Source: Polyangiaceae bacterium (lineage in GTDB: Bacteria > Myxococcota_A > Polyangia > Polyangiales > Polyangiaceae). Taken from it: DNA of 49,192 nt. How positions within the stretch are numbered: the stretch's first letter is position 1; each line of letters begins with the position of its first letter. A program made the translations under genes and the position numbers. The notes beneath the pieces were generated by a model. That model was given only the letters and a program-made list of their open reading frames with translations, was not told the origin of the DNA and searched no databases. Of the stretch, positions 34,817 through 43,839 are shown one piece after another. Location of the stretch: NCBI GenBank assembly GCA_013214025.1, contig JABSRN010000088.1, positions 1 to 49,192 on the forward strand, given 5' to 3'.

Positions 34817-36133
34817 ATGATTCTTCGCGATCCTGTTCATGGCCTGGTGACCTTCGAATCGGACGAAGTTGAGATTATCCCGACGTTGCTCGCCACTCGC
34901 GAAGTGCAACGTCTGCGCCGAATTCGCCAACTGGGACTCGCCAGCTACGCCTATCCCGGCGCCGATCACACTCGTTTTTCCCACGCCTTGGGAACAGCTC
35001 ACGTGATGACACGGTACCTTCGGCGACTTCGCGACATCGATCAAGAGCTCCCCTACTGGCAACGCGTCACCACCGAGAACGCGCGCGATGCGGTCGCCGC
35101 CTCGTTGTTACATGACGTCGGTCACGGCCCCTTTTCGCATCTCTTTGAGGACGCCATTCCCGAAGGGCCCAGCCACGAGGAATGGAGCGCGCGATTGGTG
35201 ATGTACCCCGATGGCGAACTCCACCGATTGTTGTCTTCCTACGACACCAGTTTGCCCGAACGCGTGGTGGGATTGATTCGCGGCAAACATCGACTCAGTT
35301 ACCTGTCGAGTGCGGTGAGTGGCACCTTCGACGTCGACCGCTGCGATTACTTGTTGCGCGACGCTCATTTTACCGGCGTCAGTTACGGAGCCTTCGATCT
35401 GGATTGGTTACTCCGGAGCCTTCGCTTCGGTCACACGGGCGGCGACGGCCCAGCGCCCCCCATTGCCATCGATGGCTCCAAAGGACTGCCCGCTATCGAG
35501 TCCTTCATCATGGCTCGGTTGTTCATGTTCCAGCAGGTGTACTTCCACAAGGCCACGCGGGCGGCGGATTGGATGATGCGCCAGGTCCTCGGCCGTGTGC
35601 GAGAGCTGGTGCTCGACGGAACGCGGGTGGGATCCGTGCCGCCCGCAATGGTGAGCCTGCTCCGCGACGGCGACACCACCTGCGCCGAATATTTAGAGAT
35701 CGACGACATCGCCTTGCTTGCGGCCATGTCCGAATGGCGACACTGCAGCGATCCCTACCTCAGCGAGATGTCGACGCGCTTGCACGAGCGGAAACTTTAC
35801 AAAACCTACGAACTGCACGGGAGCCAGAGAGACCAGGGCCCGGAGTTGTTGCAGATCGCTCAAGATATCGCATCGAGTCAAGGCTTCGATGCGGAGCGGC
35901 ACGTGGGCCTCGACGAGGCGTCGGACACGCCCTACGACGAAGAGGACAGTCCGCTACGGGTGGTGTTTCCGTCCCATAGCCCCCGGCGTCCCAGTCAGGT
36001 TTCGTTCATCCTGGGGCGACTGTCCGGCGAGAAGTTACGCCGTGTTCGGCTCATCTTCCCCCCGAGCCTACGCGACGAGATCGAGAAAGCGGTCGCCAGC
36101 ACTACCTTGGCGAGTAGCTCCGCTGCGACCTAG
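34817..36133 (+). CDS. HD-domain phosphohydrolase (SAMHD1/dGTPase-like)
   Basis: A 438-residue metal-dependent phosphohydrolase. The HD signature is spread over HTRFSHALGT (His56), LLHDVGHGPFSHLFE (His99-Asp100) and a later Asp in VDRCDYLLRD. DPVHG and the TREVQRLRRIRQLG segment near the N-terminus match the YdhJ/SAMHD1-like group, which hydrolyse dNTPs or related nucleotides. Substrate cannot be told. The C-terminal third has alternating helices and a charged tail and is less conserved. It is monocistronic, divergent from the helicase-associated gene. Confidence 0.88.
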   Translation: MILRDPVHGLVTFESDEVEIIPTLLATREVQRLRRIRQLGLASYAYPGADHTRFSHALGTAHVMTRYLRRLRDIDQELPYWQRVTTENARDAVAASLLHDVGHGPFSHLFEDAIPEGPSHEEWSARLVMYPDGELHRLLSSYDTSLPERVVGLIRGKHRLSYLSSAVSGTFDVDRCDYLLRDAHFTGVSYGAFDLDWLLRSLRFGHTGGDGPAPPIAIDGSKGLPAIESFIMARLFMFQQVYFHKATRAADWMMRQVLGRVRELVLDGTRVGSVPPAMVSLLRDGDTTCAEYLEIDDIALLAAMSEWRHCSDPYLSEMSTRLHERKLYKTYELHGSQRDQGPELLQIAQDIASSQGFDAERHVGLDEASDTPYDEEDSPLRVVFPSHSPRRPSQVSFILGRLSGEKLRRVRLIFPPSLRDEIEKAVASTTLASSSAAT

Positions 36134-36145
36134 CCGGAGCCGAAT

Positions 36146-37297
36146 TTAAGGCTTAAGTATCGGGCGTTTCGCTTCCTGCTCGAGGTGCGCCCGAATCGCA
36201 TCCCCTTCGCGGCCCAGGAAATCATCGATAGCCACGCGCAGTCGCGAGTCTTTGAGCCAGTGGTTGCTGTAAGTCAGCGTGGGCTCGAAGCCGCGTGCCA
36301 GCTTGTGTTCCCCACCCGCTCCTGGCTCAAAAAGCTGCAATCCGTGTTCGATGCAGTACTCAATCCCGGCGTAGTAACAGACGTTAAAATGAAGGTAGGG
36401 GCGGTCTTCGCATGACCCCCAATAGCGGCCGTAGAGAGAACGAGTTCCCAGCCAGTTGATTGCGCCGGCGACCGCTTTTCCACTCGATGAATCCCGCGCC
36501 AGCACCAACTGGATAGCCTCTGGCATGCTGGCACTGAGCTCCTCGAAAAATTCGCGGCTCAAATACCGGCGCCCGTAATAGTACTTGCCAACAGTGGTCA
36601 CGTAGAAGGAGAACGCCTCGTCCATGGACGTCGGCGTCAAAGCATCGCCGCTCAGCAACTCCATCGACAAGCCCTGCTCGACGAAGCCCCGTCGCTCCCT
36701 ACGAATCTGATTTCGACGCTTCGAGTTGAAGCGTGAAAGGAAGGCCTCGAAATCAGCGTAATCGCGATTGCGCCAATGGTACTGAATGCCCAGTCGCTGA
36801 ACTAATCCGGCACCCGTTAAGGCCGCCGATTGCTCTGGCTCGCTAAACAAGACGTGGGCGCCGGAGAGCTCCACGTGTTGAGTAAATCGTTGGAGCCCCG
36901 CTGCCAGAGCGGCCAGTAGCTGCTCGCGATCGCTCCCGGCACTACACAGCAACCGTGGACCCACGGCGGGAGTGAAGGGCACCGCCACAATCAACTTTGG
37001 GTAGTAATCGATCCCCAAACTTTGATGCGCAAACCTGGCCCAGTTGTGATCGAAGACGAACTCGCCTTCGCTGTTGCCCTTGATATACGCGGGGGTCGCG
37101 CCCACGATCGCTCCGTCTTCAGACAGCGTAATGTGCGCCGGCAACCAGCCGTGTTCGGGGCTGATACAGCCACTCGACTCCAGGGCATCCAGGAAGGCCC
37201 ACCTCATGAAGGGAGGGTCCCCCGGTGCCAGCAAGCTATCCCACGTCGTTTCGTCGATCTCGCGGATCGATTCGTGAGTGCGAAATGCTATCGACAT
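36146..37297 (-). CDS. FemAB-like/GNAT-fold acyltransferase (DUF482)
   Basis: A 383-residue soluble protein of the DUF482 group, related to FemAB peptidyltransferases with a doubled GNAT fold. Typical segments are WDSLLAPGDPPFMRWAFLDALESSG at the N-terminus, FDHNWARFAHQSLGIDYYPKLIVAVPFTPAVGPRLL, FLSRFNSKRRNQIRRERRG, NFVYYAGIEYCIEHG-like NVCYYAGIEYCIEHG and FEPGAGGEHKLARGFEPTLTYSNHWL. The family may transfer aminoacyl or acyl groups, but its reaction is not established. No neighbours share its pathway: the HD hydrolase gene converges and the symporter gene lies upstream. Confidence 0.82.
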   Translation of the reverse strand: MSIAFRTHESIREIDETTWDSLLAPGDPPFMRWAFLDALESSGCISPEHGWLPAHITLSEDGAIVGATPAYIKGNSEGEFVFDHNWARFAHQSLGIDYYPKLIVAVPFTPAVGPRLLCSAGSDREQLLAALAAGLQRFTQHVELSGAHVLFSEPEQSAALTGAGLVQRLGIQYHWRNRDYADFEAFLSRFNSKRRNQIRRERRGFVEQGLSMELLSGDALTPTSMDEAFSFYVTTVGKYYYGRRYLSREFFEELSASMPEAIQLVLARDSSSGKAVAGAINWLGTRSLYGRYWGSCEDRPYLHFNVCYYAGIEYCIEHGLQLFEPGAGGEHKLARGFEPTLTYSNHWLKDSRLRVAIDDFLGREGDAIRAHLEQEAKRPILKP

Positions 37298-37360
37298 GGC
37301 CAGAACGGAACGAAAGAGTTGTTGGGCGATGCCCCGTAAGCAGCGGCACCCATCAGCCGG

Positions 37361-38644
37361 CTAGCTGCTGCTGCTCGGAGCTTGCAGCACGTCTTCTTCG
37401 CCCTCAAGTCGCGCGATCACCACAGCCGCCGTGGAGTCACTGAACACGTTCACTGCCGTCCTGCACATGTCCAAGACACGATCGACTGCGAGGATAAGCC
37501 CGATAGCCTCAACCGGCAGACCGATCGTCGTCAGTATCAGCGTAATGGCCACCAGGCTGGCTGCGGGAATTCCCGCCACGCCAATGGAAGTCAGCAATGC
37601 GACCAATACCACTGTAAATTGCTCGGTGGGCCCCAGCTCAAGTCCGTACGCCTGCGCGATAAACAACGCGGCAACACACTCGTAGAGCGCCGTACCATCC
37701 ATGTTCACGGTGGCCCCCAAGGGGAGTGTAAAACTGGAGACTCGCTTGGAGACTCCGGCGCCATTCTGAACTCGATCGATGGTCAGCGGGAGCGTGGCAG
37801 AAGATGATGCCGTGGAAAATGCCATCAGCATAGCCGGAGACATCGCACGGAAGTGACGCAAGGGGCTGACTCGCCCTACGGTCCAAAGCAGCAACGGTAA
37901 CACCACAAACGCGTGGATACCGAGGGCCAGAACCACCGAAAAGAAGAATGCTGCGAGGGGTTTGAGGGCTGCCATCCCCGTCATCAACACGACTTTGGCG
38001 ACCAAGCCAAATACGCCAATGGGCGCGAAAGTCATCACCCAATCCGTGATGCGCAACATCACATCGTTGCCGCTTTGGGTGATCGCCAGAAGAGGGGCGC
38101 GTCGCGCCTCGGGGAGCTGCCCCAAGAAAAAGCCAAACAGTAGGCAGAAAAAAATGAGCCCCAGCATCTGGCCTTCCGCCGCTGCCGCGATCACATTCAC
38201 CGGAATCATACGGAGAAACACTCCGACGACATCCCCCGCTGTCTTTCCCTCGACCTTCGCCGCCACCTCACTCATCTCGCCGGAGAGGCCAATGCTCTCG
38301 CGGGCGGGTTCCCCATCGACGATCCCCGGCGCGATCATCTGGACCACGAAGAGGCCGATCAAAATCGCGAGGGTGGAGGTCGTTACATAATAGGCGGCGG
38401 TCTTCAGCCCGAGACGACCCAAGGTTTTGCTGTCACCCACTCCCGCAATCGCAACGATCACCGAGGTCACGATGAGCGGGACCACCACCATCTTGAGTGC
38501 TCGGAGGAACATGCTGCCCACGAAGTCGCAGACAGAAAGAACCGTCACTCCGAGGATGGACGTGGTTGCGTCCGCGACAAAACCGAGCAAAGCGGCCGCA
38601 ATGAGGGCTACCAATATCTGCCAATGAAGAGCTAACTTGGGCAC
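37361..38644 (-). CDS. Dicarboxylate/amino-acid:cation symporter (DAACS)
   Basis: A 427-residue inner-membrane transporter of the GltP/DctA family, which imports dicarboxylates or acidic amino acids with Na+ or H+. About eight membrane helices and two re-entrant loops are visible. The serine-rich hairpin is AFSTASSSATLPLTIDR, and the cation/substrate helix carries VNMDGTALYE. GVAGIPAASLVAITLILT and VDRVLDMCRTAVNVFSDS complete the core. It starts with GTG at 38644. The acidic C-terminus is short. The substrate is not settled by these motifs. It is likely monocistronic, 63 nt upstream of the FemAB-like gene. Confidence 0.93.
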   Translation of the reverse strand: MPKLALHWQILVALIAAALLGFVADATTSILGVTVLSVCDFVGSMFLRALKMVVVPLIVTSVIVAIAGVGDSKTLGRLGLKTAAYYVTTSTLAILIGLFVVQMIAPGIVDGEPARESIGLSGEMSEVAAKVEGKTAGDVVGVFLRMIPVNVIAAAAEGQMLGLIFFCLLFGFFLGQLPEARRAPLLAITQSGNDVMLRITDWVMTFAPIGVFGLVAKVVLMTGMAALKPLAAFFFSVVLALGIHAFVVLPLLLWTVGRVSPLRHFRAMSPAMLMAFSTASSSATLPLTIDRVQNGAGVSKRVSSFTLPLGATVNMDGTALYECVAALFIAQAYGLELGPTEQFTVVLVALLTSIGVAGIPAASLVAITLILTTIGLPVEAIGLILAVDRVLDMCRTAVNVFSDSTAAVVIARLEGEEDVLQAPSSSS

Positions 38645-38907
38645 GGGCGGACTCTACCCTATCGCTGGCACACGAGCGTCGGAAGCGCCCGGCCAGTGGG
38701 CGGAGGGTTTCCAGCAACGGTGAGCTACGGCTAAAGCCCGCGGCTATCCCCGTCGCCGGCTCCGGCAGCTCAGCGCGAGGAGCAGTTCGTGCAGCCTGAT
38801 GGGGAAAAGGACTTGCACCGCCGCCCCTAGCAATCGGACTATCTGGCGCTTTTCGCCGCCGGAATCCTTGTGACGCAATATAACGAGCCGACGGGAAGTG
38901 GGACTAG

Positions 38908-39864
38908 ATGACGCTTGATCTACTGCGGCTCGCGCTTGGGGGCGTGATGCTCTACTTCGGAGCCGAATGGTTAGTCCGGGGCGCAGCCGGTGTCGCCAAA
39001 TCATTTGGCGTAGCTCCCCTCGTCGTCGGGCTGACGGTCGTGTCCTACGGCACCTCAGCTCCCGAGCTCGCTGTGAGCGTCACCGCCACCCTGGACTTCA
39101 AGGGAGCTATCGCCCTCGGCAATGTGGTCGGCTCCAACATTGCCAACATCGGTCTGATACTAGGTTTGGTCGCGCTCATCGCCCCGCCGAAAGTAGACGG
39201 CGGTCTGATCCAAAGGGAGCTCCCCCTACTCTTGCTCGCCTCCGTGGCACTTCCGCTAATGTTGATTGACGGTCAACTGGGAAGAATAGACGGACCGCTG
39301 CTGTTCTGTTGCGCCATTGTCTTCACCGTCGCTACTTTTCGTCGCGTGGCGCATCCCAGTGATGCGTCCCATAGCGAAAGCCCACCCGCCGAAGAGGAAA
39401 AGGAGGAGGCGCTCGGTCGAACTCCGCTCATGGCCTTGCTTGCGGTCGGGCTCGTGGTTCTCACCGGCGGCGGCTACTTCTTCGTCGACGGCGCCGCTAA
39501 CATTGCCGAATCCCTGGGAGTCTCGCACCGCGTCATCGGCCTGACGGTGGTGGCGTTTGGCACTTCGGTGCCGGAGTTGGCGGCATCGCTAGTGGCAGCC
39601 CTTCGTGGACACTCGGACATCGCTGTGGGCAACGTGATTGGTTCGAACCTGTTCAATATCCTGCTGATTCTGGGCATCACTCCGATGGTTCGCCCGCTGC
39701 CAGGCTCCCTCTCCGTGCTGAGCTTCGACATCGGCGTCATGCTTCTGTTCACGGTAGCCACCATGGTCAGCATGAGGAAATCCAGGCGAATTGGGCGTCC
39801 CGAGGGTGCTTTGTATCTGATCGGCTACCTCAGCTTTATCGGCGCTCTCGCCTACAGCAGCTAG
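38908..39864 (+). CDS. Na+/Ca2+ exchanger (CaCA family, YrbG-like)
   Basis: A 318-residue membrane antiporter with two inverted halves. The alpha repeats are GTSAPELAVSV...GNVVGSNIANIGLILG and GTSVPELAASL...GNVIGSNLFNILLILG, each carrying the cation-coordinating Glu and the GSN motif. An acidic loop (PPAEEEKEEALG) joins the halves. It would exchange cytoplasmic Ca2+ for Na+ or H+. The FlhB-like gene follows 14 nt after the stop, so the two are probably co-transcribed. Confidence 0.93.
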   Translation: MTLDLLRLALGGVMLYFGAEWLVRGAAGVAKSFGVAPLVVGLTVVSYGTSAPELAVSVTATLDFKGAIALGNVVGSNIANIGLILGLVALIAPPKVDGGLIQRELPLLLLASVALPLMLIDGQLGRIDGPLLFCCAIVFTVATFRRVAHPSDASHSESPPAEEEKEEALGRTPLMALLAVGLVVLTGGGYFFVDGAANIAESLGVSHRVIGLTVVAFGTSVPELAASLVAALRGHSDIAVGNVIGSNLFNILLILGITPMVRPLPGSLSVLSFDIGVMLLFTVATMVSMRKSRRIGRPEGALYLIGYLSFIGALAYSS

Positions 39865-39878
39865 TTTTCAGGCCGACA

Positions 39879-40835
39879 ATGAGCGATCCCCTGCGGAGCT
39901 TCGCTGCCACGCCAGCTCGACTGCGTCGGGCGCGCGAATCGGGGGATTATCCGCTGTCACATATCCTGTTGAGCGGGGGCTCCCTGATAGCTGCAGGCAT
40001 CACCGCGTCCGCTGTCGCCAGCTGGACCGTGACCCAATTTTCCCTCTGGCTAAAACGGGCCCTCGCCGTCGATCCATCCTTCACTATCCGCGAGTTCGCC
40101 AACGGTATCGTTCCCGGCATCCTACTGATCGGCTCGACGGCAGCTGGCATCAGCCTCGTGATCGTGCTGTCCCAAACCCACGGTCAGCTGCTGTGGGGGC
40201 CAAGACGGCACCAGCGGACCGACGGGGCTCGACGAGCATTCACCGCCCTATTCATCGGCGCCACGGGTCTGTCATTGCTCGTCAGCCATAGTGCGGATGT
40301 CATTCGGAGTTCGGGAGACATCAGCCGGCGTTTGGTCCTGATCGGCGAGCTCGGCGAGCAGCTGCTCTGGCACTGTGCTGTCGTGGTGGCCCTCATGGCC
40401 ATCGTCGACCTGTGGTCGGGACACGCCAACTGGCTCGAACAGCATCGGATGACCGCGTCGGAGCATCGCCAGGAACTACGCGATCAAGAGGGCTCCCCCG
40501 AGGTAAAACGTCGAAGGAAACAAATCGCCGCTCAACTCGCAGGTGCCCACGGCCTGACGAGCCCCGGTCATCGACTGGCGATTTCCGACGACGACGAATT
40601 CTGTATTGTTCTGGGCTACGATCCATCACGCCACGGGGCTCCGATCGTTCTCGATCATGGGCGCGGCCCCCGAGCTAGCGGCCTTCGTCGGCAGGCAGCG
40701 GCTCTAGGAATCGAAAGCGTGAGCAACAGCTCGCTCACCCGCCGGCTGAGCTCCGTGCCATTGGGCCAGACAGTTCCTGAAGACACCTACGCAGAAATCG
40801 CTGCCCTCCTGGTATCCGAGGACGGTCAGGGCTGA
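39879..40835 (+). CDS. FlhB/SctU-like type III export membrane protein lacking the NPTH autocleavage site
   Basis: A 318-residue protein with the layout of flagellar FlhB and type III secretion SctU. The N-terminus TPARLRRARESGDYPLS matches the family's TPKRLREAREEGQVAKS pattern. Four membrane helices lie near 28-58, 72-99, 118-138 and 156-178. The linker MTASEHRQELRDQEGSPEVKRRRKQI (191-216) corresponds to the MSKQEVKDE...EGDPEVKGRIR linker. The cytoplasmic domain aligns (FCIVLGYDPSRHGAPIVL, LRRQAAALGIESVSNSSLTRRL, LGQTVPEDTYAEIAALL), but where autocleaving members have NPTH this one has DDDE (237-240, bases 40587-40598). Cleavage is therefore not expected. No other flagellar or secretion gene is in the window, so it is an orphan. 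It follows the Ca2+ exchanger gene by 14 nt. Export function is uncertain. Confidence 0.87.
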   Translation: MSDPLRSFAATPARLRRARESGDYPLSHILLSGGSLIAAGITASAVASWTVTQFSLWLKRALAVDPSFTIREFANGIVPGILLIGSTAAGISLVIVLSQTHGQLLWGPRRHQRTDGARRAFTALFIGATGLSLLVSHSADVIRSSGDISRRLVLIGELGEQLLWHCAVVVALMAIVDLWSGHANWLEQHRMTASEHRQELRDQEGSPEVKRRRKQIAAQLAGAHGLTSPGHRLAISDDDEFCIVLGYDPSRHGAPIVLDHGRGPRASGLRRQAAALGIESVSNSSLTRRLSSVPLGQTVPEDTYAEIAALLVSEDGQG

Positions 40836-40839
40836 CGGC

Positions 40840-43839
40840 TCAGCTGGAAGGGGACGCCACTCCAGCCCGCTCCCACTCTTCTGCCACATCATTCTCGCCA
40901 ACTCCACGAGCCAGGCGAGCGATCAGCGCTGCGCTGGCTCTCTCCCCGCGTGAGTCTTCGCCTTCGCGGGCGAGAGCCAATCCCCGAAGCGCCTCAAGCA
41001 AAGCGTCTTCCTGACGTCCAGCGGCAGATAGCGCGACGGAAAGCGCCAGTCGGGTTCGACACTGATCGGCCTTGGACCCTTGTTCGCCAGCCTCCCGCGC
41101 CGCCTCGGTCAGCGCTCTGAGCGCCTCGGTGGTCTCCCCCCGGGCCAGGGTCGCCAACGCATCCAATCGATTGGCTAGGTCGACCCGCTTACCCGTATCT
41201 CGCAGTGCTTGCGTGACCCGCGCCACTTCATCCAAATCCCCCGAAGCCAAGGCCACGGATACCGACAACCTCGCACCGCCCTCGGTGGGAACCGCCCCAG
41301 AAGGAGCGGGAACTTTGGGAGCAGCCGCAACTTTGGGGATATCGGGGACTTTGGGAGCAGCCGCAACTTTGGAAGGAGACGCACGGTTAGCTACCTGCGC
41401 CGACGTGGGGGGAGGCTTAGCCGTCTTGCTCTTCGCTCCGGCCACAGGACGCGGAGGCAAAGGAGGAGCTGCCTTGGAGGGGCGCTTGGGTTCGGTCAGC
41501 CGGCGCTTGGTGGCGCTCGCTGCGGGAGGGGGAGGGGGAGGGGACGCTGCCACCTCCCCTGGCGGAGCTACACTCTTTTCCAATCTGGCGTCAGGTCTTG
41601 CCGAATCTGTTCGCGGTAGCTCGACGGCGGGCCTCGGGTTCCTGGGCGCCGGTTTGGGCATCGGCCCATCTGGGATGGTTTCCATCTTCCGGCGCACCAT
41701 CTTGATTCGAGCCAAGGCCAGGGGCGCGCCGGAGTCGCCGTCGGTGGATGCGAAGGTGCCGCGCAACTCCTCTGGCTGCGCGGCAGGAGCTGCCGGTCGC
41801 GACAACAGGCTCGATTGCGGAGCCGGTGGTTCTGCGTGTTCTACATCTTCTGCAAGGCTCTCTGCTTTGGACTCCGCCGGCGGGAGCGGCGCGGGTCGGC
41901 CGGAGCCAACTTGTCCGTCAAAAAGCTCCGCTGTTTCCCAGCGAATGGTGCCGCGAGAAATGAGCTCATCCAACGTGCGCGCACCGGCGAGCGCTGCGAT
42001 CGCCGGCACGGTTTCGTCAAGCTCGAGAGTCTTGGCGGCGTCTGCCGCCCTCGCCGCGAGATCGGCAGCGCGCCCCGGATCGCCCGCCAGTAAGGCATGG
42101 ATGGCGGCGGCGGCCGCCGCCATCGGCCGGCTGCGGGCGCCGAAGATGTTCATGGCACGCACGTGCCAAAGCTTTCGGGCCTCGACCGGAATCGACTCCA
42201 GAACGACCTGGAAGCTAGACCGTGTGCTGAAGTTGAGGTCCCCGCCCGCCGATCGGTTGAGCCATCCCACTTCACAAAGTTTGTCCACTGACGCGTCCGC
42301 CGTATCGGAAGCAATGTTCCCCGCCTCTAGCACGCCGTGCAGGTCCCGCTTCTCAGCTTCGCCACCGAGTACAGCGATGGCACGCAATACATCGACGGCT
42401 GCTGAATCCTGAGAGCCCAACCATGCCAAGCGCCGGGAATAGACCAAAGACGGCTCCGCTCCACTCGCGCGTTCTCCTGGCTGTCCGGATGCCTTAAATT
42501 TTCCATCGGACAGGGAAACGTCACGGAGTTCAAGCGCCTCTTCGAGGCACGCCTTCACAGTAGCCGGTACATTGTGACCCCTGGCTGCCCACACAGCCGC
42601 CTGAGGATCGGTGAACTCGGAACGCGTGAAGCCGTGCACGAGTTTCACGCCATCTTCCGGCGTCTCCAGAGGACCGACATTCAGCTGCGGCCCCAACGGC
42701 ACCGCGTCGGCGATCACTGAAGGCAGTTTCATCCCCGAGGCGATGCGCGCGACGATACGGAACGGCACGATAGCCAGAGTGATCGAGCTACCGATGACGT
42801 CTAGGGAATCTGCGTCCACTGCATCGACATCATCGATCAGAACTACCCCGCTCGGATCGTCCTCGTCCGCTGGCGTCAGCCAAGCCATCAACAGACCGGC
42901 GAGCTCGCCGCTGCTAACTCCTTCTCCTTTGACGATCGCGTCCAACACGGCCTGTTCGTCCGCGTCCAACTTCTGAGGTGCGTCCCCTGCCCCGCTCGCG
43001 CGCACCAATGCGCGGGTCAACGCCCCGAGAGGCTCCCCGGCAATGCCCGGACGAACGCGCAAGGTGCGGGTCGCTGCTAGTTCGAGGCCCACTCGCTCCA
43101 AGAGAGCAGAGCCGCCGTTCCCGTTTGGGCAGCGAACAATCCCCATGGTGCCAGACGGCACGCGCATTCGCGTCACTTCTTGCTGACGCCCGACAAACTC
43201 CGACGATGACGCCAGAGGAACCGGAGCCGCGGTATCAGCCGTGCTCGTCGCCGCTCTGTCCAGCGAGGCGCCTGTAGGCAACGCTAGTGGCGGAGCTCGA
43301 CGAGGCGGGGCGGAAGCGTCTACCGCCGGCGCAGTACTGCTGTCTGCAGCCGACGACGATACATCCAGTGCCGCCGCCCAGGGGTCGGCAACGTTTAGTC
43401 TAGCGGCCTTGAACGCTTTCTTCGAGAATTTACCAGGCCGCGACGGCGCCAGATTCAAACCCGCGCGACCGGCTGACACGGAGGCGTCTATCCAAACCTC
43501 ACCTGCGATAGCACGCTGGATAATGATGTGGGCTTGCACAATCGCCGGTCCCCAGCTGATCGTCGTCCGGCCGACACTGACTTCATCCCCCAGCTCACCG
43601 TTCGCTACCCCCACAGCGTACAGCGGCGCATCCTTTCCGAGAGCTTCCTGCACGCACTCCACCACGTCCCTCAGCTGAGCGGTGGCGAACTCGAACATCG
43701 ACTCCATCGCTCCCCAAGAGAGCAAACGGCCTCCCCGCTCCTCAACGGCTCCTACCAGGGCGACGGCCTCCGCCGCCGGGTCGTCCTGTTCCGTGGGGAC
43801 GCCGATCCTAAGAAAACAAACAACCAAACATTGGGTCAT
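40840..43839 (-). CDS. Degenerate cyclase-fold / P-loop ATPase / TPR signalling protein
   Basis: A 999-residue cytoplasmic protein. Residues 1-150 follow the strand-helix order of a class III nucleotide cyclase (LLSWGAMESMFEFATAQLRD, YAVGVANGEL, ISWGPAIVQAHIIIQRAIAGEVWIDASV), but the metal-binding aspartates are missing. Residues about 213-480 look like the AAA/STAND ATPase that often follows such domains (EFVGRQQEV). Its P-loop is CPNGNGGS (237-244) where GxxxxGKS/T is expected, so the key lysine is absent, while Walker B (GVVLIDDVDA, 331-340) is present. About 480-630 are helical; 650-870 are Pro/Ala/Lys-rich with a repeated 12-residue unit; 870-999 are TPR-like helices. The ATG overlaps the pspA stop (ATGA), so translation is coupled. 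Probably a scaffold or sensor acting with PspA; function unknown. Confidence 0.75.
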   Translation of the reverse strand: MTQCLVVCFLRIGVPTEQDDPAAEAVALVGAVEERGGRLLSWGAMESMFEFATAQLRDVVECVQEALGKDAPLYAVGVANGELGDEVSVGRTTISWGPAIVQAHIIIQRAIAGEVWIDASVSAGRAGLNLAPSRPGKFSKKAFKAARLNVADPWAAALDVSSSAADSSTAPAVDASAPPRRAPPLALPTGASLDRAATSTADTAAPVPLASSSEFVGRQQEVTRMRVPSGTMGIVRCPNGNGGSALLERVGLELAATRTLRVRPGIAGEPLGALTRALVRASGAGDAPQKLDADEQAVLDAIVKGEGVSSGELAGLLMAWLTPADEDDPSGVVLIDDVDAVDADSLDVIGSSITLAIVPFRIVARIASGMKLPSVIADAVPLGPQLNVGPLETPEDGVKLVHGFTRSEFTDPQAAVWAARGHNVPATVKACLEEALELRDVSLSDGKFKASGQPGERASGAEPSLVYSRRLAWLGSQDSAAVDVLRAIAVLGGEAEKRDLHGVLEAGNIASDTADASVDKLCEVGWLNRSAGGDLNFSTRSSFQVVLESIPVEARKLWHVRAMNIFGARSRPMAAAAAAIHALLAGDPGRAADLAARAADAAKTLELDETVPAIAALAGARTLDELISRGTIRWETAELFDGQVGSGRPAPLPPAESKAESLAEDVEHAEPPAPQSSLLSRPAAPAAQPEELRGTFASTDGDSGAPLALARIKMVRRKMETIPDGPMPKPAPRNPRPAVELPRTDSARPDARLEKSVAPPGEVAASPPPPPPAASATKRRLTEPKRPSKAAPPLPPRPVAGAKSKTAKPPPTSAQVANRASPSKVAAAPKVPDIPKVAAAPKVPAPSGAVPTEGGARLSVSVALASGDLDEVARVTQALRDTGKRVDLANRLDALATLARGETTEALRALTEAAREAGEQGSKADQCRTRLALSVALSAAGRQEDALLEALRGLALAREGEDSRGERASAALIARLARGVGENDVAEEWERAGVASPSS
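41313..41372. repeat. 24-bp exact direct repeat within the degenerate ATPase gene
   Basis: The same 24 bases, beginning CTTTGGGAGCAGCCGCAAC, occur at 41313-41336 and 41349-41372, a 36-bp period. On the coding strand this gives the PKVAAAPKVP-type repeat of the Pro/Ala/Lys-rich linker, twelve residues apart, in frame. Confidence 0.85.

Noticed and set aside
39879-40835. A complete type III secretion or flagellar cluster around the FlhB-like gene
   Set aside because: None of the other export-gate, ATPase or needle genes occurs in the window. The neighbours are a Ca2+ exchanger and a convergent signalling gene.
41072-42412. 446-codon plus-strand open frame opposite the degenerate ATPase gene
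   Set aside because: Long only because the opposite gene has high GC at third positions. It is Ala/Ser/Gly-rich with no recognisable fold, and the minus-strand gene is coupled to pspA.
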